DNA of 17,814 nt from an uncultured Phycisphaerales bacterium. GTDB taxonomy: Bacteria; Planctomycetota; Phycisphaerae; WQYP01. The notes below the pieces were generated by a model. The model saw only the letters and a program-made list of their open reading frames with translations. It did not search any database and was not told the DNA's origin. Both the position numbers and the translations under genes were made by a program. The first letter of the stretch is position 1. Every line of letters starts with the position of its first letter. Below are positions 1 to 7,233 of the stretch, piece by piece. The stretch is from NCBI GenBank assembly GCA_903868035.1, contig CAIPTQ010000048.1:1-17814 (forward strand). Reading direction: 5' to 3'.

Positions 1-661
1 CAAGCACGAGGCCGGGCGCGCCGCGGGGATGGTGGACATTCACGTGCCGGCGGCACATGAGGCGGTGACGAAAGCGACCTTCCACTATCGCCTGCGCGTC
101 GAGAAGTTCCAGCAGGCCGAGACGCTCGATGGCCACTATCTGCTGCGTACGAGCCTGAAGGGGGAAGCGCCGGAAGTGTTGTGGCGCTACTACGTGCAGC
201 TCACGGAGATCGAGGCGGCGTTCAAAACGCTCAAGAGCGACCTGGAACTCCGGCCCATTTATCATCAGGTGGAGGCCCGCGTGGAAGCCCATATCTTCGT
301 GGCGTTCCTGGCGTTTTGCCTGACGGCCACGCTGGCCCAACGGCTCAAGGTCTACGCCCCCGGCCTCACGCCGCGCGCCGTGCTGGACAAACTCTCGGGC
401 ATTCAGATGATCGACGTGAAACTGCCTACGACCGACGGACGCATCCTGTTGATGCCGCGTTACACGCAACCCGAGCCGGAGCATCAGATGCTGCTGGCGC
501 ACCTGCATTTGCAACTTCCGCCCCAGCCGCCGCCGCGCATTTACGCTTCGCAAGTGCCGTCTGCCCACCCCAAACCCTGAGGGGTTGTGGTGAAGACCTT
601 GGGCGTTTTTGACTCAAAAAGGGCGAAACAGGGGGTAAAGTGCGAAGGTTGGGCTAACAGA
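1..661 (+). mobile_element. Right-hand part of an insertion sequence
   Basis: The transposase gene plus about 80 nt after its stop codon form the right part of an insertion sequence. The segment GTGCGAAGGTTGGGCTAACAG (about 641-661) looks like a candidate terminal inverted repeat just before the composition drops to AT-rich. The left end is outside the window, so neither the inverted repeat nor the target duplication can be confirmed. The right boundary is therefore a guess within tens of bases. Confidence 0.4.
2..580 (+). CDS. IS1634/IS4-type DDE transposase, C-terminal part (5' end off window)
   Basis: This is the C-terminal part of a DDE transposase of the IS4/IS1634 superfamily. The frame is open to the left edge, so the first ATG in view (29) is internal. 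The stretch YYVQLTEIEAAFKTLKSDL followed by RPIYHQ and the helix RVEAHIFVAFLAFCL is the typical block around the last catalytic Glu, the Y-x-E-x6-K region of this superfamily. The first two catalytic Asp residues would lie upstream. The last 30 residues are Pro-rich and look like the natural C-terminus. No frameshift is seen in the visible part, so the element could be intact. Family assignment is from recognised motifs; IS1634 versus another IS4-related family is less certain. Confidence 0.85.
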   Translation, partial: KHEAGRAAGMVDIHVPAAHEAVTKATFHYRLRVEKFQQAETLDGHYLLRTSLKGEAPEVLWRYYVQLTEIEAAFKTLKSDLELRPIYHQVEARVEAHIFVAFLAFCLTATLAQRLKVYAPGLTPRAVLDKLSGIQMIDVKLPTTDGRILLMPRYTQPEPEHQMLLAHLHLQLPPQPPPRIYASQVPSAHPKP

Positions 662-678
662 TAGCCTAGCGCATTATT

Positions 679-696
679 ATTTCCAATATTTCCAAT
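679..696. repeat. Two tandem copies of a nonamer (ATTTCCAAT)
   Basis: ATTTCCAAT occurs twice head to tail in an AT-rich patch between the insertion sequence and the prenyltransferase gene. The rest of 662-857 is G-rich, with no open frame I believe in and no clear signal other than a hexamer TAGACT just before the next gene. Confidence 0.6.
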
Positions 697-857
697 ATGG
701 TGAGCATTATGGGGTCGGGGTGGGGATGGGGGGTGGAGCATGAAACTACCCTCGTTTCTCCGGCAGCCATCCGCCGATGGTCGCCGCCAGGCGTTGGATC
801 GGATGGCGATCCGCCGGCATGTGGAGCAAGCGGCGGAGGAACGGGTAGACTAGCGGC

Positions 858-1775
858 ATGCGCAACCCCGGACAACTGGCCACCTTTCTCGACCTGATCA
901 AGTTCGCCCATTCCATTTTTGCCCTGCCCTTCGCCCTGATCGCCACGTTCTGGTCTTTTCGCGTGGCCCAGGTCGAACCTTTTTCCGCGGCCGGTTGGCA
1001 GCGGCTCGGGTTCATCCTGGTGTGCATGGTGATTGCGCGGACGTGGGCGATGACGTTCAACCGCCTGGTGGACCGGCGCTTGGATGCGGACAATCCGCGG
1101 ACGGCGCGGCGGCCTTCCGTGACGGGCGCGGTGTCGGTGGGGTTCATGCGGGGGACGCTGGTGGTGTGTGGGATTTTATTCCTGGGCGTGACGGGGGGAT
1201 GGTGGTGGTGGGTGGGGAATGCCTGGCCGGTAATGCTGGCGGTGCCGGTGCTGGGGTGGCTGGCGATCTATTCGCTCACGAAGCGGTTCACGGCGATGTG
1301 TCATTTCTGGCTGGGGGCGTCGCTGGGGTTGGCGCCGCTGGCGGCGTGGGTGGCGATTGTGCCGCCGGGAGTTTCTCCCTTCGACCAGCGCGGAGTGACG
1401 ATTGTGTTATTGGCGGCGGGCGTGACGTTCTGGGTGGCGGGGTTCGACATTTTGTATGCGCTGCAGGATGAGGCGGTGGATCGGGAGAGCGGGCTAAGGT
1501 CGATACCGGCGGCGCTGGGCCGGGGCCAGGCGCTGGTGGTGTCGCGGATGTGTCATGTGGCGACGGCGGGGTTTTTCCTGGGGGTGGGTCTGACGGGGGG
1601 ATTTCATTTTGTGTATTGGACGGGTTATGGGGCGGCGGTGGTGTTATTGGTCATGGAGCAGGCGCTGGTTTCGGCACGGGATATTTCACGGGTGAATGTC
1701 GCGTTCATGACGGCCAATGGTGTGATGGGGCTGGTGTTTGGCGTGATGGCGATTGGGGATCTGCTGGGGCGATAA
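858..1775 (+). CDS. ubiA: UbiA-family polyprenyltransferase (4-hydroxybenzoate / MqnP-like)
   Basis: This is an integral-membrane aromatic prenyltransferase that moves a polyprenyl chain from its diphosphate onto an aromatic acceptor in quinone synthesis. Both Asp-rich Mg-diphosphate motifs are present: N68-R-L-V-D72-R-R-L-D76 (NxxxDxxxD) and D204-E-A-V-D208 (DxxxD) after YALQ. The 305 residues hold the expected series of hydrophobic helices. The N-terminus DLIKFAHSIFALPFALI matches the UbiA subgroup often linked to the futalosine menaquinone pathway (MqnP) as well as to ubiquinone. No other quinone gene is nearby, so the acceptor is unknown. ATG 858 is the only in-frame start after the stop codon at 846-848. 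GGAGGA at 835-840 is 17 nt away, too far for a normal ribosome binding site, and a TAGACT hexamer ends 6 nt before the ATG, so a leaderless mRNA is possible. Confidence 0.9.
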   Translation: MRNPGQLATFLDLIKFAHSIFALPFALIATFWSFRVAQVEPFSAAGWQRLGFILVCMVIARTWAMTFNRLVDRRLDADNPRTARRPSVTGAVSVGFMRGTLVVCGILFLGVTGGWWWWVGNAWPVMLAVPVLGWLAIYSLTKRFTAMCHFWLGASLGLAPLAAWVAIVPPGVSPFDQRGVTIVLLAAGVTFWVAGFDILYALQDEAVDRESGLRSIPAALGRGQALVVSRMCHVATAGFFLGVGLTGGFHFVYWTGYGAAVVLLVMEQALVSARDISRVNVAFMTANGVMGLVFGVMAIGDLLGR

Positions 1776-1831
1776 AAGGTCGCATACTGATTCTACGGGC
1801 GGGTTCTGGCGGAAGTTCCGGGAGTTTCTTT

Positions 1832-1899
1832 GCGCTCCACGTTTTTGCCGGGCGTTGCCACGCCGGGCTAGCGTTTTTTTCGGGCGTTAGCGCTCCACG
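1832..1899. repeat. Repetitive intergenic element bounded by 10-bp direct repeats
   Basis: GCGCTCCACG occurs at 1832-1841 and 1890-1899. Between the copies, CGGGCGTT occurs at 1849-1856 and 1881-1888, and both blocks are joined by T runs. The internal doubling looks like a REP-like intergenic repeat rather than unique sequence. I cannot tell from one window whether it recurs in the genome. Confidence 0.45.
1847..1880 (+). terminator. Candidate intrinsic terminator after ubiA
   Basis: GCCGGGCGT (1847-1855) pairs with ACGCCGGGC (1860-1868), 8 of 9 positions with one G-G mismatch, around the loop TGCC. A run of seven T (1874-1880) follows after TAGCG. The 5-nt gap before the T run is longer than in a classic terminator. 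It would separate ubiA from the pilus operon. Confidence 0.4.
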
Positions 1900-2017
1900 C
1901 GAGATGTGAATCGGGGTAGGGGAGTCTCAACCACCCAAGTTAACAGGTCGATAAATCGGGGGCGTCTGGAAGCGCCGCCCTTGCCGCCATTGCGCGCGGC
2001 ACTCAAGAGGTTGCGAT

Positions 2018-3208
2018 ATGGTTTTATCGTGGTTCGCCAGCAAGGTCAGCCCGATCGCCGTGGACATCGGCACGGAGACGATCAAACTGTTGCAGGTGGA
2101 ACCGCGCGAGGGGCAGCCGCGGCTGGCGGCGGCGGCATGCGAAGTGATTCCCGAGGAAGTCCGGGGCAAGACGGCCGAGCGCGAGGCTTTCGTCAGCGAG
2201 GCCCTGCGCAAGATGCTCACCGAAGGTTTCCGGGGCAAGCAGGTCGTCACGTGCCTGCCGGCGAATGTCATGGCGCTGCAGCACTTGCGGATGGCCAAGA
2301 TGAGCGGCGAGGAGTTGGTCAAGGCGCTGCCGTTCGAGGCGGCGGGGAAGCTGCCGTTCGATGCGAATCGGGCGGTGCTGCGGCACACGATCGCGGGGGA
2401 GGTGTTCCAGGGGTCGGACGCCAAGCAGGAGGTGATCCTGATGGCGGCTCCGCGCGACGCGGTGGACCGGCATCTGAACCTGCTGTCGAAACAGAAGCTG
2501 GAAGTGGTGGGCATCCACGTGGAACCCAACGCCTTGATCGAATGTTTCGGGCATCTGTACCGGCGCAAGGGGGACGAGAACATCAGCACGATCTTCATCG
2601 ACATGGGCGCGGGGGCCACGCACGTGGTGATCGCCCACGGCAAGAACATGGTCTTCGCCAAGCACGTGCAGACCGGCGGCGATGCGCTCAACCGGCTGGT
2701 GGCCGACGCGTTCAAGATCGGCGTGGGGCAGGCCAAGGACATGCGGATCCGCGCCTCGCGGCAGCAGGCGCAGGCCCCGCGGCTGCCGGCGGGATTGGTC
2801 AGCATCGGGGCGGACCAGAACACGCATCCGCTGGGCAAGCAGAACGGTGCGGGGGCCTTGGCGGGGATCGATCCGGAGACGGCGGCGAAAGTGCAGGAAG
2901 CCACGGCCGAGGCGGTGGAGGGGCTGATCACCGAATTGCTGTTGTGCGTGCGGTATTACGAGAGCATCTTTCCCGGGCGCGTGGTGGACCGGGCGATATT
3001 CGTCGGCGGCGAAAGCCGGCACATCCCCACGTGCCAGAAGATCGCCCAGCGGCTGGGTGTGCCCGCGACGCTGGGCGATCCGCTGGCGCGGCTGACCAAG
3101 GACCAAGTGACGCAGAGCAGTGTGGACGTGCGCCAGCCGCAGCCCGGCTGGGCGATTGCCGTGGGCCTGGCGCTGGGCATTGGGCCGGCACCGGCGGCGG
3201 AATCCTGA
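2018..3208 (+). CDS. pilM: Type IV pilus assembly protein PilM
   Basis: PilM is a cytoplasmic actin/FtsA-fold ATP-binding protein that binds the N-terminal tail of PilN and links the pilus machine to the inner-membrane ring. The start VSPIAVDIGTETIKLLQV (from residue 10) is the first phosphate loop. FIDMGAGATHVVIAHG is the second phosphate loop, followed by the family-typical GGDALNRLV. FVGGESRHIPTCQ near the C-terminus is the adenosine motif. At 396 residues it is longer than a typical PilM of about 350. The extra length sits mainly in an Ala/Gln-rich stretch at about residues 242-290 with no motif I recognise. AAGAGG at 2005-2010 is 7 nt before ATG 2018, which supports this start. It is the first gene of the pilus operon and is followed by pilN after 30 nt. 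Confidence 0.93.
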   Translation: MVLSWFASKVSPIAVDIGTETIKLLQVEPREGQPRLAAAACEVIPEEVRGKTAEREAFVSEALRKMLTEGFRGKQVVTCLPANVMALQHLRMAKMSGEELVKALPFEAAGKLPFDANRAVLRHTIAGEVFQGSDAKQEVILMAAPRDAVDRHLNLLSKQKLEVVGIHVEPNALIECFGHLYRRKGDENISTIFIDMGAGATHVVIAHGKNMVFAKHVQTGGDALNRLVADAFKIGVGQAKDMRIRASRQQAQAPRLPAGLVSIGADQNTHPLGKQNGAGALAGIDPETAAKVQEATAEAVEGLITELLLCVRYYESIFPGRVVDRAIFVGGESRHIPTCQKIAQRLGVPATLGDPLARLTKDQVTQSSVDVRQPQPGWAIAVGLALGIGPAPAAES

Positions 3209-3238
3209 ACCTGAGGCGGACCTGAAAAGAGGAGTGCC

Positions 3239-3943
3239 ATGAGTCAAGTCAACGCAGCGATGAACTTCCTGCCGGAGGATTACGTCGAGAAGCGCCAGGC
3301 GACGCGGGCCGCGGTGGTGTTTATCGGGCTGCTGCTGGTGGTTGTCGGCGGGATTGTCGGGACGTATCTGTACTCACAGTGGAACATGCGGGGCGTGTTC
3401 CAGGCGCGCGACCAGGTGAACGCGTCATTTGAGGAGGCCAGCAAGAAGATCTCCGACGCCGAGGAACTGGAAAAGCAGAAGGAGCGGATGATCGCCAAGG
3501 CCGACACCATCACGACGCTGATGGAGCGGGTGCGGCGGTCGATCCTGCTGGGGGAGTTGACGCGGCTGCGTCCGACGAGCGTGAACTTTTTGACGCTGGA
3601 GCTCAAGAGCCGGGAAACCGACCCGCCGGGCGCCAAAGCCAACCCCGACCTGGACAAGGCCCGCCGGGCGCAGGAGGGCCTGCCGCCGGCGGCCAAGCCG
3701 CCGGCGGTGGACGTGACGCTGACCCTGACGGGCACCGCGCCGACGGACGCGGACGTGGCGTCGTACATGACGGCACTGCAGAAAAGCCCGCTGCTTTCGG
3801 GCGTGGCGCTGCTGTTTTCCGAGGAGTACAAGAAGAACAAGGATGACCCGGTGGTCCGGCGCTTCAACGTGGAAATGCACCTGAACCCCGAGGCGGACCT
3901 GCGGGGCGGGAACACGATCGTCACGGCACTGCCGAAGAATTGA
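3239..3943 (+). CDS. pilN: Type IV pilus assembly protein PilN-like
   Basis: This is a bitopic inner-membrane protein of the pilus alignment complex. The N-terminal tail contains NFLPEDYVEKR (residues 9-19), equivalent to the conserved (I)NLLP segment that docks into PilM. One transmembrane helix follows at about residues 23-45, then a charged coiled-coil (about 55-100), then a periplasmic domain expected to have the ferredoxin-like fold of PilN/PilO. At 234 residues it is somewhat longer than the usual 190-200, with a Pro/Ala-rich linker at about residues 135-160. The AGAGGAG at 3228-3234 gives a good ribosome binding site. The assignment rests on topology, the NFLP motif and position between pilM and pilO, since sequence conservation in PilN is low. 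Confidence 0.85.
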   Translation: MSQVNAAMNFLPEDYVEKRQATRAAVVFIGLLLVVVGGIVGTYLYSQWNMRGVFQARDQVNASFEEASKKISDAEELEKQKERMIAKADTITTLMERVRRSILLGELTRLRPTSVNFLTLELKSRETDPPGAKANPDLDKARRAQEGLPPAAKPPAVDVTLTLTGTAPTDADVASYMTALQKSPLLSGVALLFSEEYKKNKDDPVVRRFNVEMHLNPEADLRGGNTIVTALPKN

Positions 3944-3950
3944 AAACTCA

Positions 3951-3969
3951 GGGGCCGCGCGCCGGCCCC
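3951..3969 (+). other. Hairpin in the pilN-pilO spacer
   Basis: GGGGCCG (3951-3957) and CGGCCCC (3963-3969) form a perfect 7-bp stem around a 5-nt loop. There is no T run after it, so it is more likely an mRNA stability or attenuation element than a terminator. The pilO ribosome binding site (GAAGGTGA) lies just downstream. Confidence 0.5.
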
Positions 3970-3988
3970 GCCTACCGGAAGGTGAGAT

Positions 3989-4543
3989 ATGCAATTTGGG
4001 TTCAGAACGCTGTTGTTCGTGGTGCTGTTGCTGGGGATGCTGGTGCTGTCGTATCCGCTGCTGTTCAAGCCGTTGAACGAGCAGCGCGAGCAGGCCCAGG
4101 CGGAGACCAAGGCCAAGCAGCAAAGGCTGACGGATCTGGCCGGGGCGATGCGGAACAACGCCAACCTGGCGTCGGAGATCGACAAGCTGCGGACGGCCAT
4201 CTCGTTCCTGGAGGGCAAGCTGCCCAAGGAGACGGAGATGGACCGCGTGCTCCAGGACGTGTGGAAGGCCGCCAAGGACAACAACCTGAACATCAAGAGC
4301 GTGCGCAATGCCAAGCCCATCGAAGGGGCCAGCTACAGCGAGCAGCCGATCCGCATGGTGGTGGACGGCCCGTTCTATCCGAACTTCTTCAAATTCCTGA
4401 GCACGGTCGAGCAGTTGGACCGGCTCACGAAGATCAAGGAGCTGAAGATCGAGACGGATGAGAAGACGAACGGCGCGATCACGGCGGATTTCACGCTGAC
4501 GATTTACTACGAACCCTCGCAGAAAGTGGCGGTGGCCAAATGA
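3989..4543 (+). CDS. pilO: Type IV pilus assembly protein PilO-like
   Basis: This is the partner of PilN in the inner-membrane alignment complex. A transmembrane helix occupies about residues 6-25 and is followed by the motif YPLLFKPL and a coiled-coil rich in Gln, Glu and Lys (about 30-75). The C-terminal half contains PFYPNFFKFLSTVEQLDRL and IKELKIE, the pattern typical of the ferredoxin-like PilO domain. The 184 residues fit the family. GAAGGTGA upstream supports ATG 3989. Its stop codon overlaps the next start codon (ATGA at 4540-4543), so the next protein is probably translationally coupled. Confidence 0.88.
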   Translation: MQFGFRTLLFVVLLLGMLVLSYPLLFKPLNEQREQAQAETKAKQQRLTDLAGAMRNNANLASEIDKLRTAISFLEGKLPKETEMDRVLQDVWKAAKDNNLNIKSVRNAKPIEGASYSEQPIRMVVDGPFYPNFFKFLSTVEQLDRLTKIKELKIETDEKTNGAITADFTLTIYYEPSQKVAVAK

Positions 4544-5232
4544 GTCAGGAATGGAAAGAACCCGCCGTCGGCGACGACGTGCAGATGCCGCTGGGCACGG
4601 GCGAGGCGGCGCCGGCCGAGGATTACACCCCGCCGAAGGCGCGCATGAACACCAGCACGGTGGCGCTGGTGGCGGCGTTTGCCGCGGCGCTGGTGGTGCT
4701 GTATTTCCTGGGCCTGCAGAACAAGCCGCGGCCGGCGTCGGCCGAGGCCATCATCCGCGCCCAGGAGACGGACGCCCGGATCAAGGCGTGGACCGAGAAC
4801 AAGGCCGGCCAGAAGGCGGTCAACGGGCTGCTCACGGAAGGCGAGCGGCTGATCGGCGTGCTCAAGGCGCACTTCGAGGAAAAATTGAGCGCGATAGACC
4901 TGACCGGCAATCCGTTTGAACGCGTGCTGGCGAAGGTGGTGCCGCCGCCCCCGCCGCCGCCGGGCGGTGAGACCACGACCAAGCCGTCGGACCCGGGAGA
5001 GGATCCGCTGGTGGTCAAGGAGTGGCTGGATGTCGCCAAGGACTTCGGCGGCCTGAAACTCCAGATGATCATTCTCGGCAGGCCGACCGCGGCGCTGGTC
5101 AACAACCAGATGGTCGCCGTCGGCACGCGGTTCAAATACCTCACCGTCACCGACATCCAGGCGGACCGGGTCATCCTGGGCTACAAGGATAAAACCTTTG
5201 AGTTGAAAGTCGGCGGCCCAAGCAAGCCGTAA
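4540..5232 (+). CDS. PilP/GspC-like inner-membrane connector protein
   Basis: This protein probably connects the PilN/PilO ring to the outer-membrane secretin. It has a cytoplasmic N-terminus of about 38 residues, a transmembrane helix at about 40-59, a charged helical region at about 64-125, a proline run (P135-P141) and a C-terminal domain from about L172. The C-terminal pattern LKLQMIILGRP, then VNNQMVAVG and VILGYKDKTFELKV, resembles the small beta-barrel shared by PilP and the GspC homology region. Canonical PilP is a lipoprotein. This one has no lipobox and is anchored like GspC, so it is best called a PilP/GspC-like hybrid. It overlaps pilO by 4 nt, which places it in the alignment complex. 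Fold assignment is from pattern only. Confidence 0.75.
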   Translation: MSQEWKEPAVGDDVQMPLGTGEAAPAEDYTPPKARMNTSTVALVAAFAAALVVLYFLGLQNKPRPASAEAIIRAQETDARIKAWTENKAGQKAVNGLLTEGERLIGVLKAHFEEKLSAIDLTGNPFERVLAKVVPPPPPPPGGETTTKPSDPGEDPLVVKEWLDVAKDFGGLKLQMIILGRPTAALVNNQMVAVGTRFKYLTVTDIQADRVILGYKDKTFELKVGGPSKP

Positions 5233-5236
5233 CCCC

Positions 5237-5266
5237 GGCCTCCGGCAACACCCGTGCCGGCGGGCC
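5237..5266 (+). other. Hairpin in the spacer before pilB
   Basis: CCGGCA (5242-5247) pairs with TGCCGG (5255-5260), and the flanking GGCC (5237-5240) pairs with GGCC (5263-5266) across a small internal loop. No T run follows. It sits directly upstream of pilB, whose own ribosome binding site (AGAGAG) is weak. Confidence 0.45.
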
Positions 5267-5287
5267 GGCCAACCAGAGAGCGATCGC

Positions 5288-7144
5288 ATGGCCAAGAGCA
5301 AAGTGGAATCCTGGCTCGAAGAGATGGAGCGGGAGGCCAATGCGCCCGAGCCGGACGTCGCGGAGGCCGCCGCGGCTCTGGTGCCCTCCGGCGAGGAGGC
5401 GCTGTCGGTGCTGTGGTCGCCGCAGCCCGCGGAAGCCGGCCAGCGCCGGACGGTCGAGGAAATCCTGGTCGCGCAGGGCAAGCTCGAAGGGGAAAAGCTC
5501 CTGCAGGCCCGCAGCGTCCAGGCGACCTCGCGGGGCAAGAAGATCACGCAAATCCTGCACGAAATGGCCGCCGTCAGCGAGGAGGACATCCAGCGCGCCG
5601 TCGCGGAATTCATGGGGCTGGCCTATGAGGCGATCGATCCCAAGAAGGTGGACCGGCGGGCGTTCGACTATCTGCCGTCGGAGTTCATGAAGACGCGCGG
5701 CTGCTGCGGCCTGCGGATCGAGGAGGGGAAACTCACGCTGGGGATGGTCGATCCGGCGGACATTTTTCTGCTGGAGGAAGTCAGGCGCCGCGTGACGTGC
5801 AAAACCGTCAAGGTCGCCGTGGTCTGCCAGGCGCACATCGCCGCGGCCATCGACGCGGGCAACGCCGCCAATAGCGAGGGGGAGAAGTTCGACGAAATCA
5901 TCAAGGACATGGGCCAGGAGGAACTGGAGATCGTCGAGGAGGAGAAGGAGGAGGTGACGGACCTGGCGCGGGCCTCGGGCGAAAGCCCGATCATCCGGCT
6001 GGTGAACTTCCTGATCTTCGACGCCATCAAGCAGGGGGCCAGCGACATCCACATCGAGCCGCACGAGAAGCGCCTGGTCATCCGCTTCCGCATCGACGGC
6101 GTGCTGTTTGAGGCGATGAATCCCCCGTTCATCATGACCGCCCCGGTCATCTCGCGCCTGAAGATCATGGCCAACCTGGACATCGCCGAGCGCCGCCTGC
6201 CGCAGGACGGCCGCATCCGCACGATGGTCCACGGCCGGCACGTGGACCTGCGCGTCTCGACGGTGCCCACGCAGTACGGCGAGAAAACCGTCATCCGCAT
6301 CCTGGACAACCGCTCCATCATGCTGGGCCTGGAGCAACTGGGCTTCTCCGAGGACATGCTCACCATCCTGCACAAGCAGATCGACCGGCCCAACGGCATC
6401 ATCCTGGTGACCGGGCCCACCGGCTCGGGCAAGACCACCACGCTCTACTCGTGCCTCCGCTGCATGGACGGGGCGAAGATGAACATCAGCACCGTGGAAG
6501 ACCCGGTGGAATACCACCTGGCCTTCGCCAACCAGATTCAGGTCCATGAGCGCATCGGGATGACTTTCTCGGCGGCGCTCCGCGCCCTGCTGCGGCAGGA
6601 TCCGGACGTGATCATGCTGGGTGAGATCCGCGACACGGAGACCGCCCACATCGCCGTGCAGGCCGCCATGACCGGGCACCTGGTGCTCTCGACGCTGCAC
6701 ACCAATGACGCGCCCAGCTCCGTGACGCGGCTGATCAACATCGGCGTCGAGCCGTACCTGATCAGCGCGGCGGTAAACGGCGTGCTGGCCCAGCGGCTGG
6801 TGCGGCGCATCTGCGGCGAGTGCAAACAGCCCTGGAAGCCCGAAGACCCGGACATGTGCGAGTTTCTCACCTCGCACGGCTTCGACCCGGACAAAATCTA
6901 CAAGGGACGCGGCTGCGACAAGTGCCGGAACACCGGCTACAAGGGCCGGGTGGGCATCTATGAACTGCTGATCCTGGACGACGTGGCGCGCGACCTGGTG
7001 GTCCGCAGCCCCAACGTCACGGAACTGCGCCGCATCTGCCGGGAGCGCGGCATGATCAGCCTCCGCGAGGACGGCCTGCACAAGGTCGCCGCGGGGCTGA
7101 CCACGATTGAAGAGGTGTTATCGGCAACAGAGAACACGATGTGA
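5288..7144 (+). CDS. pilB: Type IV pilus extension ATPase PilB (GspE family)
   Basis: This is the cytoplasmic hexameric ATPase that powers pilus polymerisation. The Walker A box GPTGSGKT is at residues 376-383, and the Walker B IMLGEIRD starts at I442 with E446. The Asp box (PQDGRI) and His box (LVLSTLHTN) are also visible. A C-terminal zinc site is formed by C509, C512, C543 and C546, typical of extension ATPases. The N-terminal part (about residues 55-195) matches the GspE/MshE N-terminal domain: the segment GKKITQILHEMAAVSEEDIQ resembles half of the c-di-GMP-binding MshEN motif, so nucleotide regulation is possible but not shown. The 618 residues fit PilB. It precedes pilT and pilC in the same direction, which favours a pilus over a type II secretion system. 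Confidence 0.94.
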   Translation: MAKSKVESWLEEMEREANAPEPDVAEAAAALVPSGEEALSVLWSPQPAEAGQRRTVEEILVAQGKLEGEKLLQARSVQATSRGKKITQILHEMAAVSEEDIQRAVAEFMGLAYEAIDPKKVDRRAFDYLPSEFMKTRGCCGLRIEEGKLTLGMVDPADIFLLEEVRRRVTCKTVKVAVVCQAHIAAAIDAGNAANSEGEKFDEIIKDMGQEELEIVEEEKEEVTDLARASGESPIIRLVNFLIFDAIKQGASDIHIEPHEKRLVIRFRIDGVLFEAMNPPFIMTAPVISRLKIMANLDIAERRLPQDGRIRTMVHGRHVDLRVSTVPTQYGEKTVIRILDNRSIMLGLEQLGFSEDMLTILHKQIDRPNGIILVTGPTGSGKTTTLYSCLRCMDGAKMNISTVEDPVEYHLAFANQIQVHERIGMTFSAALRALLRQDPDVIMLGEIRDTETAHIAVQAAMTGHLVLSTLHTNDAPSSVTRLINIGVEPYLISAAVNGVLAQRLVRRICGECKQPWKPEDPDMCEFLTSHGFDPDKIYKGRGCDKCRNTGYKGRVGIYELLILDDVARDLVVRSPNVTELRRICRERGMISLREDGLHKVAAGLTTIEEVLSATENTM

Positions 7145-7145
7145 C

Positions 7146-7222
7146 GGTAATTGGTGATTAGTAATTGGTAATTGGGCAACCGATTACCGGAGCCGACTAA
7201 CTAATTACCAATTACCAATTAC
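7146..7222. repeat. Period-7 repeat array forming an inverted repeat (GGTAATT type)
   Basis: Four forward heptamers GGTAATT, GGTGATT, AGTAATT, GGTAATT occupy 7146-7173. Three reverse-complement units AATTACC, AATTACC and a truncated AATTAC occupy 7203-7222. GTAATTGGTAATTGG (7161-7175) and its exact complement at 7208-7222 give a perfect 15-bp stem, and a longer imperfect 22-bp pairing starts at 7147. The array fills almost the whole spacer and ends right before the pilT ribosome binding site AAGGA (7223-7227). It is AT-rich in a GC-rich region. Confidence 0.9.
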
Positions 7223-7233
7223 AAGGATTCGCC

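Noticed and set aside
858..1775. Protoheme IX farnesyltransferase (CtaB) instead of UbiA
   Set aside because: The N-terminal KFAHSIFALPFAL and the NRLVDRRLD motif fit the hydroxybenzoate-type subgroup, and no cytochrome oxidase genes are nearby.
5171..7081. Minus-strand open frame of 636 codons opposite pilB
   Set aside because: It is a GC-rich shadow rich in His, Asp, Arg and Val with no family pattern, opposite a perfectly conserved ATPase gene.
7146..7222. CRISPR-like array
   Set aside because: The units are 7 nt and contiguous, with no spacers and no cas genes.
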